From the NCBI RefSeq assembly GCF_000003855.2, contig NW_003101674.1, forward strand, positions 2,169,042-2,233,041: a stretch of DNA of 64,000 nucleotides, in the 5' to 3' direction. This DNA is from Blastomyces gilchristii SLH14081 (taxonomy: Eukaryota; Ascomycota; Eurotiomycetes; Onygenales; Ajellomycetaceae). Position numbers and translations under genes: made by a program. Below are positions 24,297 to 38,760 of this stretch, piece by piece (the stretch's first letter is position 1; every line of letters begins with the position of its first letter). The notes beneath the pieces were generated by a model, which had not been told where the DNA came from, did not search any database, and worked only from the letters and a program-made list of their open reading frames with translations.

Positions 24297-27107
24297 TAAT
24301 AGATTCTGCTATAAGCTCTTTGAAATAGACAGTGATATCAACTCACTGTATTACTTATATTATGAAATCTTTATTCTTTAATAGATATTATAAGTTTTAA
24401 TATACTCTTTGATATCTATTCAGAGCTTGTTTTAAATATATTTATATTTTAAAAGCTTCTCAGTCTTCTCTAATCTGAAGTATTCTGTATAGAAATTATT
24501 ATAATGAATTCTTAATAACTTCTGACACACTGCTCTGCTATGAGAGACAAAGACTGAATCATTCAGTAGTAGAAGTTCATATTCTTCTAGTTATTAATGA
24601 CTTGATTTCTTAGTAACACAGTAACACTGCTCTGCTCAGAGTCTGTCTCTTCTAAGTTTAAACTGAATTCTTTCTTTTTTAACTTCTGAATTCAAGCTGT
24701 AGTAGAGATGTCTCTCTTCTATAACTTATTAATGAATTTCAAAAGTAGTTGAGTTAGAAGATTGTAGATCATTTTATTCTTTATTAATTTAATAATAGTA
24801 AGATATGATATGAGAAGCTTATAATCTTCAGTGTTAGTTCTCTGCAGAGACTCAGGTTTTCTTTCATCTTCTATACTGAGTTATACAGCTGTCTTATCAA
24901 TGCTGTTTTCAAGCTTTAGAGAATCTTAATTCTCTGCAGTCAGCTTCTTCTACAGTGATAACAGAGATTCTTTTATAGAATTCTTCTTCACATTAATAAT
25001 ATTATAATCAGACTGTTTAAACAGTGTATTAACAGAGTTAAGCTGATCTGAACAGTATCAGATATAGAAATCATACTCTGAAAGCAGCTTTACTTATCTG
25101 ACTTAACATTCTGTCAAGCACTTTGTTATCAAGAAATAACACAGATTTGTATAATCAGTGAGAACTTACACTGAGTACTTACTACTCTGAAGATAATGCC
25201 ATCAGATTTTAAAGAATTTGACAATTACTAATATCTCTTAATTATAAGTATTATATCTTCTCTGTGTAAGTGATAACTTCTTGAAGAAGAAGATCACTGA
25301 TCTTTATTTATAATATCTTATAGACTTTATAAAAAAGTCTTCTCTCACAGACATTTCATTGTCTGTATTCTCAGAGATAATTATTCTCTGATTCTTTCAA
25401 TATTGAAAGACTTTCAATATCAACTGTAAAAAGATTTCACAGATCTTATTCTTAGATATATCAGTCTTATACTGACTAAGTAAGTCAGAATTAAAGTGAT
25501 TCAGTATTATAATATCTATAAAAGCTTGTTTCAATTCTGTAAACATCTGTATAGTATCTTAAGTGAGAATAAATAATTCTGTTTTTCTGTCTTTCACACT
25601 TCTCTTCAACAGATCTATAAGAGAGATAGTAATCTGTAAATATATGTAAATAAATTATCTATAGAAGTTTGTAAATTCTAGAAATATCTGTATCTCACAG
25701 TATATCTACAGTGCTGATCAGTTCTCAATGACAAAAACTCAGCTTTTATTCATTGAAATGTTATTCATCTTAATAATATAATCTAAGAAATCAATCTTCT
25801 GCATGTAAAATGAGTATTTTTCAGTATTCATATAGAGTTAATACTGTCTCAAGTAACTCAATACTTCTTGAATATGAGTATTATGTTTTTTCTTCATTTT
25901 TGAGAAGATTAGAATGTCATTTAAGTATACTATATAGAAGATGTTAACAAGGTCTCACAGTATTTCATTTATATAGATCTGAAAGATGACTGAAGTATTA
26001 CAAAGATTAAAAGATAAAACAAGATATTCAAAATTACTGTACTTAATATAAAAAGTTATTTTTCAAATGTTATCTTCATTAACTCTGATTCTATGATAGA
26101 TATCTTATATATTAATCTTTGAGAATATCTTTGCTTCAGATAATTTATCAATCATCTCATTAATTAATAATAATAAATAGTGATTCTTAACTGTCATCTT
26201 ATTAAGCTCTCTGTAGTCTATGCATAGATATAGTCTACTATTCTTCTTAGGTACAAAGAGTATAGACATCTCTATCAGACTCTTTGATAAGTATATTCAG
26301 TTCTTCAATTGCACTTTCTCAAGATATTTATACAGAATATTCAATTTCTTTATAGACAAGTTATAAAGAGATCTGTACAGTACTATTATATCATCTTTAA
26401 GATAAATCTTATATTATATCTTAATATTAGAAAACTTCACTACTTCTCTTTCTGAAAAGATATTCTTATAATCTGTAAAGAGATATTATATATATCTGTC
26501 TTCAATGATGAATACTGCTGCTAATCTTACAGTGAGAGTGATAACTTCTTCATTTATTCTTAAGTCTCAGTCATCTACTATATAGTATATTAACTCATCT
26601 TTTTCTCAAGATTTTTCTAATGAAACTCTTCAGATTTCTCTATTACTGTCTCTTTATTAGTGAGATGATACTGTTATATCTGAGTGACTCAGTTAATAAG
26701 AGAATTGTTTTCTCTTAATTATAGAAGATCTAGAATAATATTCTTATCTATAATATTAATAATATAAAGAAGCAGACTGCTCTTCTTAAAGATTTCTTCT
26801 AAGTCTGTGATTATACACTTTACTTAAATTATGTTAAAACAGTGATACTTCATTTTATCAGTAAATTTCATATAATTTAACAGATCTACCTTCTTTCAAC
26901 TCTTTATTAAAGAAAAGAAATAGAATATAAAGTTAATATTTATCTCAGAGTTAAGTAGATATCTTACTAGTATCTTCTTATTCAGAGTATATATTATAAT
27001 TATAATATAAACTCAGAGATATGAGAATTATTAATTCTTTATTTCTTTCTCTTCTTTATCTTTCACAGATATATTTGTCAGAAGAGAAGTTAACTTTAAG
27101 AAGATAT

Positions 27108-27219
27108 TATTGACTCTTACGGCCGTTGCGGTTAGTGATCCCACTAGATCACGTGACCCATCACTATATTATGTTCTTGTAGATAGATCTATCAATACAC
27201 AACCTTAAACTATTCTACA
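27108..27219 (+). repeat. Copia B 5' LTR (112 bp)
   Basis: Begins TATTGACTC (the second base changed from G) and ends CTACA. It retains several CpG sites and the GATCACGTGAC segment shared by all four copia LTRs. Confidence 0.92.
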
Positions 27220-27440
27220 GATTATAGCCTGAATGGCATGTTTTTCTTTTTAAAATGTTGTATCAACATTTTTAACACGGATAGTTCATCTTTTTTGAAA
27301 AGACTCTCACTCTTTATTAGAGATATTTCATTTTCCCTGAATCTGCCGGTCAGCAGATTCATATACTTTATATTTTTGAGAAAGCGCGTTCTTCATTGTG
27401 GAGAATATCACTTTTTTATTTTTTTTTTACATACCTCAAT

Positions 27441-30400
27441 ATGAGTGATACGCCTGTTACTTCAGAGTTCAGCTCAAGGCTCAGAATCACATGCTTCACT
27501 AGATGACTCATTGATAGAATGATCACTCATTATGAGAAGACTCCTGACTTGCAAGATGAGACTGAGATCAGTTTTCATCAGAGTATGAAATTTGATGATG
27601 AGATAACAAAGAAGCTTCAGAACAAAGAAAAGCAGAGTCAATATTCATCTGCAGAATCTGTTCATTTCAACTCATCAAATTCTTCACCATTTCTCACCTC
27701 TGAAATGCTGACTTTTAATGATGATTCAAATCAACCTATCTATTGCATCACAGGCAATCTTATGAATTTTATACAGATGATACTATGAAATCAAATGACT
27801 GCAGCTGAAATCACTCAACATCTCACTACATCTGTCTCTGCACAAAGAGACACTACAAGAGATGAGTTGCAGAAATACCAGAAGAAAGTCAAATATACAC
27901 TAGATATTAAATCAGTGACCACATTTGATGACTCTAATTATAAAGCCTGATGTATTGATATGTTGACTGATGTGAAAGTTATTGATGAAACTGACATTCT
28001 ATTGAGAACTCAATGAGAATTCTCTTTTACACATTATATCAACTCTGAGAAGTGAAGAATCTGTTCTAAGTCTCTATATAGATGTATGCTATTGAGTCTT
28101 GTTGGAAACATTTGAATCACTATTAAAATCTTGAAAGCTGACAATGCTGCAGCTCTGTGAGACAAGATCAATGTTGAATATATAATATCACTGACAGAAG
28201 AATGAGTTAATGTCTTCAAGAAATTGACAAAATTACAAGTTAAGAAGAATGATTATCTTACTTTTCAGAGATATTTTCACTATCTTATTGCCTGTTACAA
28301 AGAGCTCTGTCAGAGCACTGAGAATGTATATCATGATCTTTTTCTCAACAACCTACAAGATTATCAAAGACTGTTTGTTAAGACATGTTTGAATGAGTTT
28401 TTCTTCACTGGTCAGGGACTCATTGTCAACATTGATATCAATGATTTGATGAAGCAACTGATCAATCATACATTTAAGAAGATCATCACTGAGTGAAAAA
28501 AGCAGCCTCAGGCCGATTCTGTGACTGTGAAAAAGGACAAAGATAAGGACAAAGATGAGAATAAAAGCACATCTGTATGAAAGTGCACTCACTGCAGAAG
28601 ACATGAACATACTGTTGACAGGTGTTTCATCTTACACTCTGATAAAAAGAAAAAGAAGGATGACAAGAAGAATGACAAGAAGGGAAGAGAAGAAGAATGA
28701 CTTGATAAGTTCTCAATCAGCAGCAAATACAGCAATTACAAAGATTGAGTTCTATTTCTCTTTCACAGTCACTGGAAAATCATTCTCTAGATCTTGATAT
28801 TTGAACACATGTGCAAGCCTGAATATGATGAGTGAGCTTCATTCTTTTTCAAACATCAAACCTTTTAATGATAATATCTCTGTCAATTCTGTGACTGGAG
28901 GAACTGGGTTTGTTAAGAAGATTGAGACTGTCACCTTGAAGATTGAGAGTGATGATGTTAACTTGCAGAATGTTCACTATATTTCTAATATTACAGTTAA
29001 TCTGCTCTCATTTGCAAAGCTTGAAGATCAGAGATTCTGATTTACATTGTCTTTCACTATTCTCTCATTTTTCATTTGCAGAGCCCTGAACAGCATTATT
29101 TTTCATGCAGTTTGAACTGCTCAGAACAACATATATAAGATTGATGAACAGGAGTTCAATGAGGATCTCAATCATCTGAACAAGGCAGTCAAGTATATTA
29201 CAATATCTCACAAGTACAATTTTGACTGAAAAGTTGATCTTTCTGTAACTGCTGCTACTACTGTTAATAACATTGATTCTGCGGACGCGAAAACACAGAA
29301 TACAAGAATATCAAAGACTCTTTTGAACTGGCACTGTGACCTCAGTCACATTCACACTGATGCTATAATTACTATGGCCAAGAATTCTCATACTGAAGTC
29401 ACAATTAAAGATTCTAAGACTAAGTTCTTTTGCAAGGAATGTATCAAGGCAGGTATGACATGAGATTATTCAAAAACACTGATGCCTAGATCTATTCAAT
29501 TCATTGAGAAGATTCATATTGACCTTGCAGATGACAGATGTACATTGAAAGACCTCTCTAATCATCTCTTAGAGTTCTGCCAGAGAATCAAATACTGAAT
29601 GCTTATCATCTGTGATGTGACTTGCTACTGTTGAGTATATTTTTTAAAGTTCAAGAATGAGGCTGTTCAATACTTTGAGTTGTGGCTCAGATTCATGAGT
29701 AATCTTGAGTATACAGTTTCTACTTTTCTATGAACTGATATTGATAGTGTTTTCTAATCCACACATATACACACAGTTATGAATTCATATGATATCAAAT
29801 GAGAACTAACAGCATCACATTCATCACATCAGAATGATGTTTCTGAACATGAAATCTGCACTATTATGAAATAAGTTAGAGCTGCTCTTTTGAAAGATAA
29901 TCTCTCTAAGAAGTTCTGAACAGATGTTCTAGAGACAGTGATTGTAATAATTAATAATACTTTTATATCTACAGTTCTTTACAACTCAAAATTTTGATCC
30001 TCTACTGCAGAGACTTCTGTGATTTCAAGTTCACATAAGATTTCTTGATATGCACTTATGAATATCTCACTGAATATGAGACATTTTCACTGATTGAGTG
30101 CAGAGGTTTTTATTCACTTGCATGAATCTCAGCAGCCTGTGAATAAGCTTTCTTCATATACTGATTTCTATCACATTATTGAATTCAGTAGCACATCAAT
30201 ATATCACCTATGACATTCTGAATCTGATAAGATTATTGTCAGTAGTGACATGAGGTTCTCAATCACTGAAAAACTGATTGTTACATCTGTGAAACTCATT
30301 AATCATATTATTAAACTGAAGCCTGATATTCATCTAGTTAATGATGAAGATGCTCTCAACATTGATAATCTGAATTCTACATGATTGCAGCCTGTGAAAT

Positions 30401-32082
30401 CACTGACTACATATACTCTGAGTCTCATTACAGATAACCTCTCAAAGTTCTACAAGAATGTCACATCTCAGTCAGAAGAGATAGAAAATTATTGAAAGAA
30501 GTTCATGCAATGTGAGATTACTGACCTGAAGAGATGCAATACATGAAGTTTAATCTCTAGATCTGATATTCTGAGAAATGAACTGATTACTCTAAGTCAT
30601 TGAGTATTTCTTGAGAAAGATAGGCTCATGGACCTGAATACTGATTCTGATAATATTCTTAGAAAATCACATTAAGTGATTTGTGATAACTGACTTAAGA
30701 AGAATTCCAGAGAAGAGATCTACACTTCTGTCATCACTGATACTGTCAATCATATTCTTTTTACAATAGCAGTACTACATGATTGAAAACTCTGTCAAGT
30801 GAATATAGTGATGATATATCTTTATAAGTACCTTACTAAGAAGATCTATATGAGACAATCTACTGATTTTGAGACAGGTTCACTGAAAACACTTGTCTGT
30901 GTGATTGAGAGTAGTCTATACAGCCTGAACTCTGCAGTGAAGATCTGATATAATTACTTAACAGCTCTATTGAGTAATCTTGAATTTACAGTCAGCACTC
31001 ATGATTCAGTACTCTGATATCATATATTCAGACATCATCTCTATATGATAATCTATGTTAATGATCTCAACATCATATCTGAAGCTTCTGAGAATGCTGA
31101 TTAGCTAGTGAGTATGCTCAGTGAGAAATTGAAAATCAAGAATCTACATCAGTCAACTAAGTATTTGAGTATGAAGATCAATTGTTCAGACAAGGAAATT
31201 AATTTGACACATTGTCAATATATTGAATACCTTATTGAAGATTTCTATCTTGATAATACAGCTGTTGTCAGAATATCAATGAAGAATGAATTCTGTATTG
31301 ATAATTTCTCTATATCTGAGAAAGAGACTGATTTCATAATTTAATAATACTAACATGATGTGAGTTGCTTGTAATATCTTGCAGTTAAAACACATTCTGA
31401 TATTACTCACACTGTCTCACTACTCACTCAACAGAACATTGATTTAACACCTCAATGTTGAAAGACTCTATTATATATTATACATTATTTGAAAGAGATC
31501 ATGAATCTGAGTATTTTCTATGAATATGGCCTGTATGAGAGGTTCATTTCTACTGATCTTTTCATTATCCCTGATTTCCCTGATGATTTCTACCTACTCT
31601 TTAGCTACTCAGATTCCAATTGGGCCGGCCCCTTGAATGGTGATAGAAAATCAACATCCGGCTACATTTTTAAGCTCACAGATGGCCTGATTTCATGGCA
31701 TTCAGCAAAGCAACCTTGTGTATCACTAAGTTTCAATGAGACTGAATATGTGACTCTTAGTGAGGCAGTCCGTGAGGCAACATGGATCTGAAACCTCATG
31801 ATTGAGCTTGACTTCATCACTACATCTCTGATACAGATCCTCACTGATAATAAGAGTATTATAGATCTCACAAAGATGGCAGTCATTACAGCCTGAAGTA
31901 AACATATTGATACATGTTTTCATTTTTCATGTTAACAGTTGAATCAGAGAGTCATTGATTTAAAATATATTCTCATCACTCAGATAATGATGAATAAACT
32001 CACTAAATCTCTAGACACTGTGACATTTGTGTGATTCATGATTTTGCTAGGTCTTACAGGTGTAAAAGTTGAGAATGTTTAA
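27441..32082 (+). pseudogene. Copia B gag-pol polyprotein, broken by stops
   Basis: The start MSDTPVTSEF at 27,441 reads as one frame for most of its length if TGA stops are taken as former TGG. Gag ends with a zinc knuckle CTHCRRHEHTVDRC (about 28,585-28,626). The protease site is altered: NTCAS stands where copia proteases have DTGAS (about 28,804). Integrase follows, with WHCDLSHIHTDA in place of the WH-RLGH motif (about 29,325). Reverse transcriptase has IYVNDLNII in place of YVDDL (about 31,055). RNase H is best preserved, with DRKSTSGYIF and SFNETEYVTLSEAVREA (31,489-31,791). It ends at TAA 32,080-32,082. It cannot make an active polyprotein. Confidence 0.9.
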
Positions 32083-32165
32083 TTTTACATTTGTATTTGG
32101 TTTTGCCAGACTATCTTGATAATTTGAGTGTTTTTGTATGTGATTCTTGTTATCTCAAGGGGGGG

Positions 32166-32277
32166 TGTTGACCCTTACAGCTGTTGCGGTTAGTGATCTC
32201 ACTAGATCACGTGACCCACCACTATATTATGTTCTTGTAGATAGATCTATCAATACACAATCTTAAACTATTCTACA
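32166..32277 (+). repeat. Copia B 3' LTR (112 bp)
   Basis: Begins TGTTGACCC after a run of G and ends CTACA. It is nearly identical to the 5' LTR; the differences are mostly C-to-T or G-to-A. It is followed by the gatat duplication at 32,278-32,282. Confidence 0.93.
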
Positions 32278-33076
32278 GATATCTTCTCAGTTTCTTTTCT
32301 TCTTCAGTTTCTTATAATTACTAGTATAGTGATTATCAGCTCTGTAGTTAAAATAGAGATCTTTATTAAATCTTTTTTAATATTTCTTTATAATAAATAA
32401 AGAATTAGAATACTTGAAATTCTTCTTTACTTTCTCTGTACTGAAGCTTTAACAGCACTGTTTAAATTTTATTATTAATTATTTAGAAGAGATCTTATTA
32501 ATCTTTTTCTTAGAGAATTAATTATTTAAATAGATCTGAGAAGTCAGATTAATAAGCTTAGTATAATTAATTAATAAGCTCTGATACTGTGATATTATTA
32601 TTCATATCTTATAAGTCAGCTTTGTGAGATAAAGCTGTGTTTTTAATTAATTTAAATTATCAGTGAATTTTTCTCAATATTCTTCAAATCTTGTATTGAA
32701 ATCAGAAGAATTCTTATCATCTCATTAATATAATAAGTTAAATTACAGCACTGCTGTGAAGCTGCAGTTACAGTAATCTTCAATTTAATTCAGTAGAAAG
32801 TTCTTGAATTCTTCTTAAGTTATTATAATATTGATATACTCAAGCTCTCTCTTCTTAATAGCTTAAGTAGTTGCAGAGATATCTTCAAGAAGGTTGACAG
32901 TGTATATTACTTATATCTTATAAGTATTATACTGACTTAAGTTAAGATGAAATTTTCATTCAAGAATATAGATAAAGCTATGAAATTCAGATAATATATT
33001 TTCTTTATATCTCAGAGAATCTCTGATCTTAATCTCTCTATCTTTATAATAGATATAGATGTGTAGAGACTGTAAC

Positions 33077-33334
33077 TGTAAGAAATCCCGCTTCTCGCGA
33101 ATTCTTTACCTCTATTTCTATCTCTTGTATAATCAATAGAGTTAGCGGCCCTTGACTACACACAACTATATAGACTGAAGTTTGTGAATACTATTCATAA
33201 CTCAGCTTGAATGCTATTATACATTTAATCTCTATATTTTATCTTTCTACTGTGAATACTTCTAGTAGTTAACAGTATATATCATGTCAAGCTGCAAATA
33301 TCTGAATAATCATCTGCAAGCACTTATTCTTACA
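33077..33334 (+). repeat. Gypsy 3 5' LTR (258 bp)
   Basis: Begins TGTAAGAAATCCCGC and ends TTATTCTTACA. The first 30 bases keep CpG sites (CCCGC, CGCG), whereas the corresponding bases of the 3' LTR are mutated. Confidence 0.9.
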
Positions 33335-33366
33335 TTTCAAGCTCAGTCAGTCAGTAACTGCCTGTT

Positions 33367-34440
33367 ATGACTGAAAGAACTAGAAACTTATATACTTCAA
33401 TCTCTGTGAACTCTACTGCAGATACTCAGAAGCAGTCATCTGAATCATGAATAACTCTTATAAAAGAAGTCTCAGAGAACTTATTAATTACTTACAGAAT
33501 ATTATTCTCTGCATCTATAACAGAGAAACTCTTTGAACTCACAAATAAATCAATCTCAGTGAAGAACATTCTTGAATATCTTCTACAGAATCAAGCTATT
33601 TTTCTACAAGAAATGCTTACTATCTGTAAACACTCTTGAACTGAGTCTCTAGACATGATCTTCAGAGATACCTATGAACTGAAAAGAAACTTTCTTAAGC
33701 TATAATTACTTAAGATCACTTATCAAATCACAATCTATAAAAGCTTTTATAAGTTTGTATTTAAAATTGACTCATAAGTCTGACTGTGTGATATGAAAGA
33801 TGAAGAAGCTATTATCTATACAATGACAGATCTCTACTATACTGAAGTCAAGAACTGACTGAATTATCTAGAGAATAATTATAAGAGATCTCACTGATCT
33901 GTTCTCAAGATCTATCTAGAGAATAAGTTAAGAGACTCTATGAACTGAACAGAGAATATCTGAGCTGCAATCATTAATATTAGAAAAAGAGATAAGAAAT
34001 CTGATAAAGACTACTCACAGTACTTTATAAAATTATGATATAAATTGAAATCTGTGAAAACAGAGCTCTGAAACAAGATCTGAATAATGATATTTATAAA
34101 GAGACTGAATAAAGACATGCAGAACAAGCTTATTAAGTAAGACTCTAAGCTCTTAACTCTGAAGAAACTGATAACTCTTATTCATCACTTACAGATTACT
34201 GTGAGAGTCATAGATCTGTGAAGAGTGAATCACTGACTAGCTCTGTAAGAGTCAGAACAACAGAGAATAGATTTATCAGAAAAAGATGATAAGATATAGA
34301 GAGATTCATGTCTGACTGCTGAGTAGAGAGAGAGAGCTTTATAAGCTTCTGTAAACAGAGTGTATAATAGAGAGATTAAGAAAAAGAGACTCTGCTTTAT
34401 CTATTCTAAATCAGAACATCTTTATATAAACTGTCTGAAT
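33367..34440 (+). pseudogene. Gypsy 3 gag with damaged zinc knuckle
   Basis: An ATG at 33,367, 32 bases after the LTR, opens a frame that reads as a gag protein when TGA stops are taken as Trp (for example YFIKLWYKLKSVKTEL). It ends near a zinc knuckle at 34,393-34,434 reading CFIYSKSEHLYINC, in which the second Cys has become Tyr. Confidence 0.8.
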
Positions 34441-34849
34441 AAATTAAAATAGAAATTTAAGAAGTCATGAACAGAGTTAGTAACAGTCTTTTTAAGAGTC
34501 TTGAAGCTGATATCTGAATCTGTTACTTCTCTGATGAAAATACTTACTTATAGAGAGAGACTGTGCTGTGATACTACTACTCTGTAAGTATGAAAAGTAT
34601 TGATAAACTCAGAATCTCAGGTCACTGTAGTGTCTCTAAAGCTCACAGAGTGAATAAGCTGAATAATGAAAACTGAGAATCTGCTCTTATAATAAGCAGA
34701 GTATGAGAACTCAGATCTAAGAGCTGAGAGACTTACAAGAGTTATCTTTGAATTATAAGATCTCTTCAGAATCTGAAGAAGATTTACAGAAACTGTGATT
34801 ATTACAGACATCATAGATAACATGTACTTGAGACTTATATAACTTTAAA

Positions 34850-37800
34850 GACACAATCTGTATATAGCTGTCTATAAGTCAGGTTTATACTTCTGATCAG
34901 TATTGACAAACTTACTTATAAAGATAGAATCAGTTAATGCTGTAGAGTTAATTAGAGAAGACAAGCTCATCTATATAATAACTTTATAAATATCTGAGAA
35001 CTTCATTGTCATGAAAACTGAGCTTCAGATATCAGAGAAATACTGAGATTTCATAGAGATATTCAGTTCAGTAAAGATAGCTGAGCTTTCTTCTTACTAT
35101 GAGAAGAATCTGATAATAGATTTAATAGAAAAATAGAAACTCTTCTAAGAATCAATCTATAAGCTCTTTCATTATGAGACAGAGATCTTATAAGCCTATA
35201 TAAAAAAGAATCTAAAGAATGACTTTATTTAATCTTCATAGATTTCTGCAGAAGCCTCTGTGATATTCATGAAGAAGAAGAATGAAGATCTCAGATTATA
35301 TATAAACTACTGTAATCTAAACTTTAAGATAATAAAGAGTTACTATTCTCTGTCTCTGATTAAGAATGTAATTAACTGTCTCATAGAAGCTGTTATATTC
35401 ATATAACTGAATATAATCAATATATATATACAGCTGTGAATACAGTCTGAGAATGAATGAAAGACTGTCTTTAGAACTGTACTGAGATTGTTTAAATATT
35501 TAGTAATGTCTTTTGATCTGACTAATATCTCTACAGCATTTCAGTCTTTTATTAATAAAATACTTCATATATATCTGAATGTCTTTGTAATAATATATCT
35601 GAATGATGTGATAATGTACTCTGTAAAGAAGAAAGAACATACTAAGTATATACAAAGTGTATTAAAGGTCTTAGATGAGACAGAACTATATATTAAGCTT
35701 ATAAAGTACAACTTCAGTATCTGTCAGATTAATTTTCTAGAATATATAATTATTACAGATAATATTCAGATGAAATCTTCACAGATTAAGACTATTCTAT
35801 CATGACTAAAGCTAACTAGTATTTATAAGATTCAGATCTTTCTGAGCTTTGTGAATTTCTATAGATAATTTATCTTTGTATTTATAAGAATCTTCTTAAC
35901 TCTTACAGATATGCTGAAGAGTGAAAATAAGAAGAAGTTATTTTATAAATAAAGAATGAAAAGATTATTAAGAAGAGAGAGTTGTAAGAACTTTCTTATC
36001 TCAGAAGCTTATAAGATCTTTATAAGATTAAAATAAATATTTATGAATACAGTGATACTGTTTCACTTTGATTTCTTACTCTTAATCAGATTGAAGACAG
36101 ATATCTTTTTCTTTATAATTTCAGAAATAGTCTTATAACTACAGTTAAATGAGAACTGAGTTTCAGTGATCTTTTTCTCATAGAAGATACAATCTGTGAA
36201 GATTAACTATGATATTTATAATCAGAAGCTTCTTATAATAGTGAAATTCTTCTGTCACTGATATTACTACTTTAAGAGCCTTGTAATAGTAATTACTATT
36301 AGAACTGATTATAACTGCTTACAATAGTTTACTTCAATCAAGAAACTTTTACAGTGATAGATTTACTAAGCTCAGAGACTGAGTAAGTTCTGATTTAAGA
36401 TAGAATATATTAAGAAAATTAAGAATTCAGCAGATAGACTCTCTCACAGATCAGACTATATTAAGAAGATCAGAATAACAGATATAGAGAGATTAGAGAA
36501 GACAGAAAAGCTTCACAGAATACTTGAACTAAGTGTTATAAAGAGATTGACTGAAGAGTCTCTTAATCTCTTATAAAAGAAGAACGCCCCAGTGACCGAA
36601 TGATTAATGCGGCCACCTGGTAGTGCCTTGGCGTGGGAAACCAAGGCGCGTGGGTTCGAAACCCGCAGGGGATACATTAAATCCGGAACTCAAGCACCTC
36701 AGGTTTCTAATAAATACAGAGGTGTACAAATCACTCCAATGAATCGCTCTATGTTCCTGGGCTGGGAAGTTATTATTGCATGTATCTAATTGTCACTCCT
36801 TTGTATTTTCCTATGTTCTTATTATCTTGGCGTGATCTCAACACCTGTATTTCCTCCTGTATAACTAACACTTGACCTGTATTTAACATCACGCAAGGAC
36901 TCATCATAAGCTCCGCTTGCATATGAGTATAATGAAAGAATAATAATAATAATAAATCTTATAAAAGAAGAGAGAAGAGAGAGAGAAGAAGTCTGTATAA
37001 CTACTCTTTATAATATTGAGAGTTAACACTCTGAGAATCTCTGTGAGAATTCTTGAAGAGAGTATCTATAATCTGAAGAGTTTGTGAGCTTTGAGAAGCA
37101 CTGTGAAAGATCTGATGTAAGAGAAAACAGAGTATAAGTCTTTGTAAGATCTTCTATTCAGATTATCTGAACTACAACTGAAGAATGAATATACTTAGTA
37201 TATTTAAAAACTACTCATAGCAGAGATCAATCCTGCAGAAATAAAGAATTAAAGAGACTTAAATAATCTCTTATAAAGAGAGAGCTGAATTTATATATCT
37301 ATGAATAAGTTTCTATGTATAAAACTTATTAAAAGATATTATAACTCTTTTCTAGCAGATCATTTTACAGATACTAGAACTTATAAGTTACTTATAAGAA
37401 AATACTTCTAATCAAAGATATAAGAACTTATAAAGAAGATAGTGAATTCTTGTACTATTTATCAGAGTTTATAAGTAGTGCAGTTCAGATTATATAAAGA
37501 ACTTACTTCTCTACTCATTCTGCAGAAACCTTGAGAATAGCTAGAAATAAATACTCTTATAAGTCTCTCTGAAAGTAAGAACATATATGATGCCTGCTTT
37601 AACAGTGTACTGATAATAGTGAATTACTTTATCAAGATAACACACTTTATACTTATCTGTAAGAACTTGAAGTTAAAGAATTTAACTTATATCTTTATCT
37701 GCAATGTGATCTGATTGTATGAATTATCTATAAATATTATCTCAGATAGAGAATTAATCTTCACAGAGAAGTTCTGATCTGATCTGATAACTATACTAAA

Positions 37801-38760
37801 GATCTTATAAGATTTAAGTATAGCTTTTCATTAACAGATAGATGATCAGATAGAATATCTGATAAGTATATTAAAATAGTATCTGCAGTACTTTGTTAAT
37901 TATAATCAGAATAACTGAGTATATTGATTATCACTTATAAAGTTCATATATAATAACTCAAAGCATGTCAGTACAGATAAAATCTCTTTTAAGATACTCA
38001 CTGAGACTTATCTGTAAATGATCTTGATAGATCTGTAAGAGTACACTATAGAGTGTAATAATATCTGTGAACAGACTGAGAGAATTCAGAATATTCAGAA
38101 GAAAGTCTGTGAATTCTTGAGAAAGACTTAAGAGTATTAAAAGAGATACTATAACTTCAAGTATATTATAAAGAGTTTTAAGAAAGATAATAGAGTCTGA
38201 CTGAGTCTAGAAAACATTATTATATAAAGATCTAGTAAGAAACTGAATCTCTTATAGATAGAGTCTTATAAGATTATAAAGAAAGTTAGCTCACAGTTCT
38301 ATAAATTGAAACTGTTATCTAAATTATAGATATATAATATTTTTCATATCTCTTTACTCTGTAAATATAAGAAATTCTTAGAAGAGAATTCTGTAACTCA
38401 TCACTCTGTTCACAAAATACTAAAGAGTAAAAGAGAATATCAGATTAAAGAAATTATTAACTCAGAGAAGTAAGATTATAAGCTCTAATTTAAGATTCAG
38501 TGATAAGAGTATTCTGATAAGATAAATAAGTTTACTTAAGAATTATCTGAGTAGATAAGACATCTGCAGAAGCTGAGACATGACTTTTATATTATGAATT
38601 CTGATAAGTCAGAATAATATAATCTTCACTAAGAATCTGATTATAACAAAGATATTAACACTGTTATTTATAAACTCTAATCTATAAGATGATGAGTTTC
38701 TACTGAAATGAATAGTTCACAGTGTATATAAAGAGAAGAAGAAATCATACTCTTATTAAA
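34850..38760 (+). pseudogene. Gypsy 3 pol: reverse transcriptase, RNase H, integrase
   Basis: The open reverse-transcriptase piece at 35,488-35,805 reads YLVMSFDLTNISTAFQSFIN, then IIYLNDVIMYS (YLDD changed to YLND), then FLEYIIITDNIQM. RNase H reads YDIYNQKLLIIVKF near 36,205. After SINE3 the integrase resumes. It has ISDRELIFTEKF near 37,740, DDQIEYL near 37,845, then NYNQNNWVYWLSLIKFIYNNSKHVSTD with Trp codons restored mentally (about 37,900-37,970). The C-terminal YKLKL and IYNIFHISLL follow near 38,300-38,350. All recognisable as Ty3/gypsy, all broken. Confidence 0.88.
36586..36956 (+). mobile_element. tRNA-derived SINE, copy 3 (best preserved)
   Basis: 371 bp. The head keeps a box-A-like TGACCGAATGATTAATGCGG (36,592-36,611) and a perfect box B GGTTCGAAACC (36,653-36,663). 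An inverted pair GCCTTGG/CCAAGGC around 36,625-36,647 could form the anticodon arm. The tail is AATAATAAT. It is flanked by a 14-bp direct repeat tcttataaaagaag (36,569-36,582 and 36,957-36,970). Inserted in the pol region of gypsy 3. Confidence 0.9.

Larger units (their letters stand above)
27108..32277 (+). mobile_element. Copia-type LTR retrotransposon B, complete but mutated
   Basis: 5,170 bp with 112-bp LTRs (27,108-27,219 and 32,166-32,277) and a perfect 5-bp duplication gatat (27,103-27,107 and 32,278-32,282). The interrupted sequence of gypsy 2 reads straight through in gypsy 1 near 16,880. A polypurine tract (AAGGGGGGG) immediately precedes the 3' LTR. The internal order is gag, protease, integrase, reverse transcriptase, RNase H. 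It is the least damaged element in the window. Confidence 0.95.

Noticed and set aside
33080..33110. A CRISPR-like or bacterial origin for CpG-rich islands in the AT-rich block
   Set aside because: The islands are the ends of LTRs and MITEs; there are no regularly spaced repeats, and all genes are fungal with introns.
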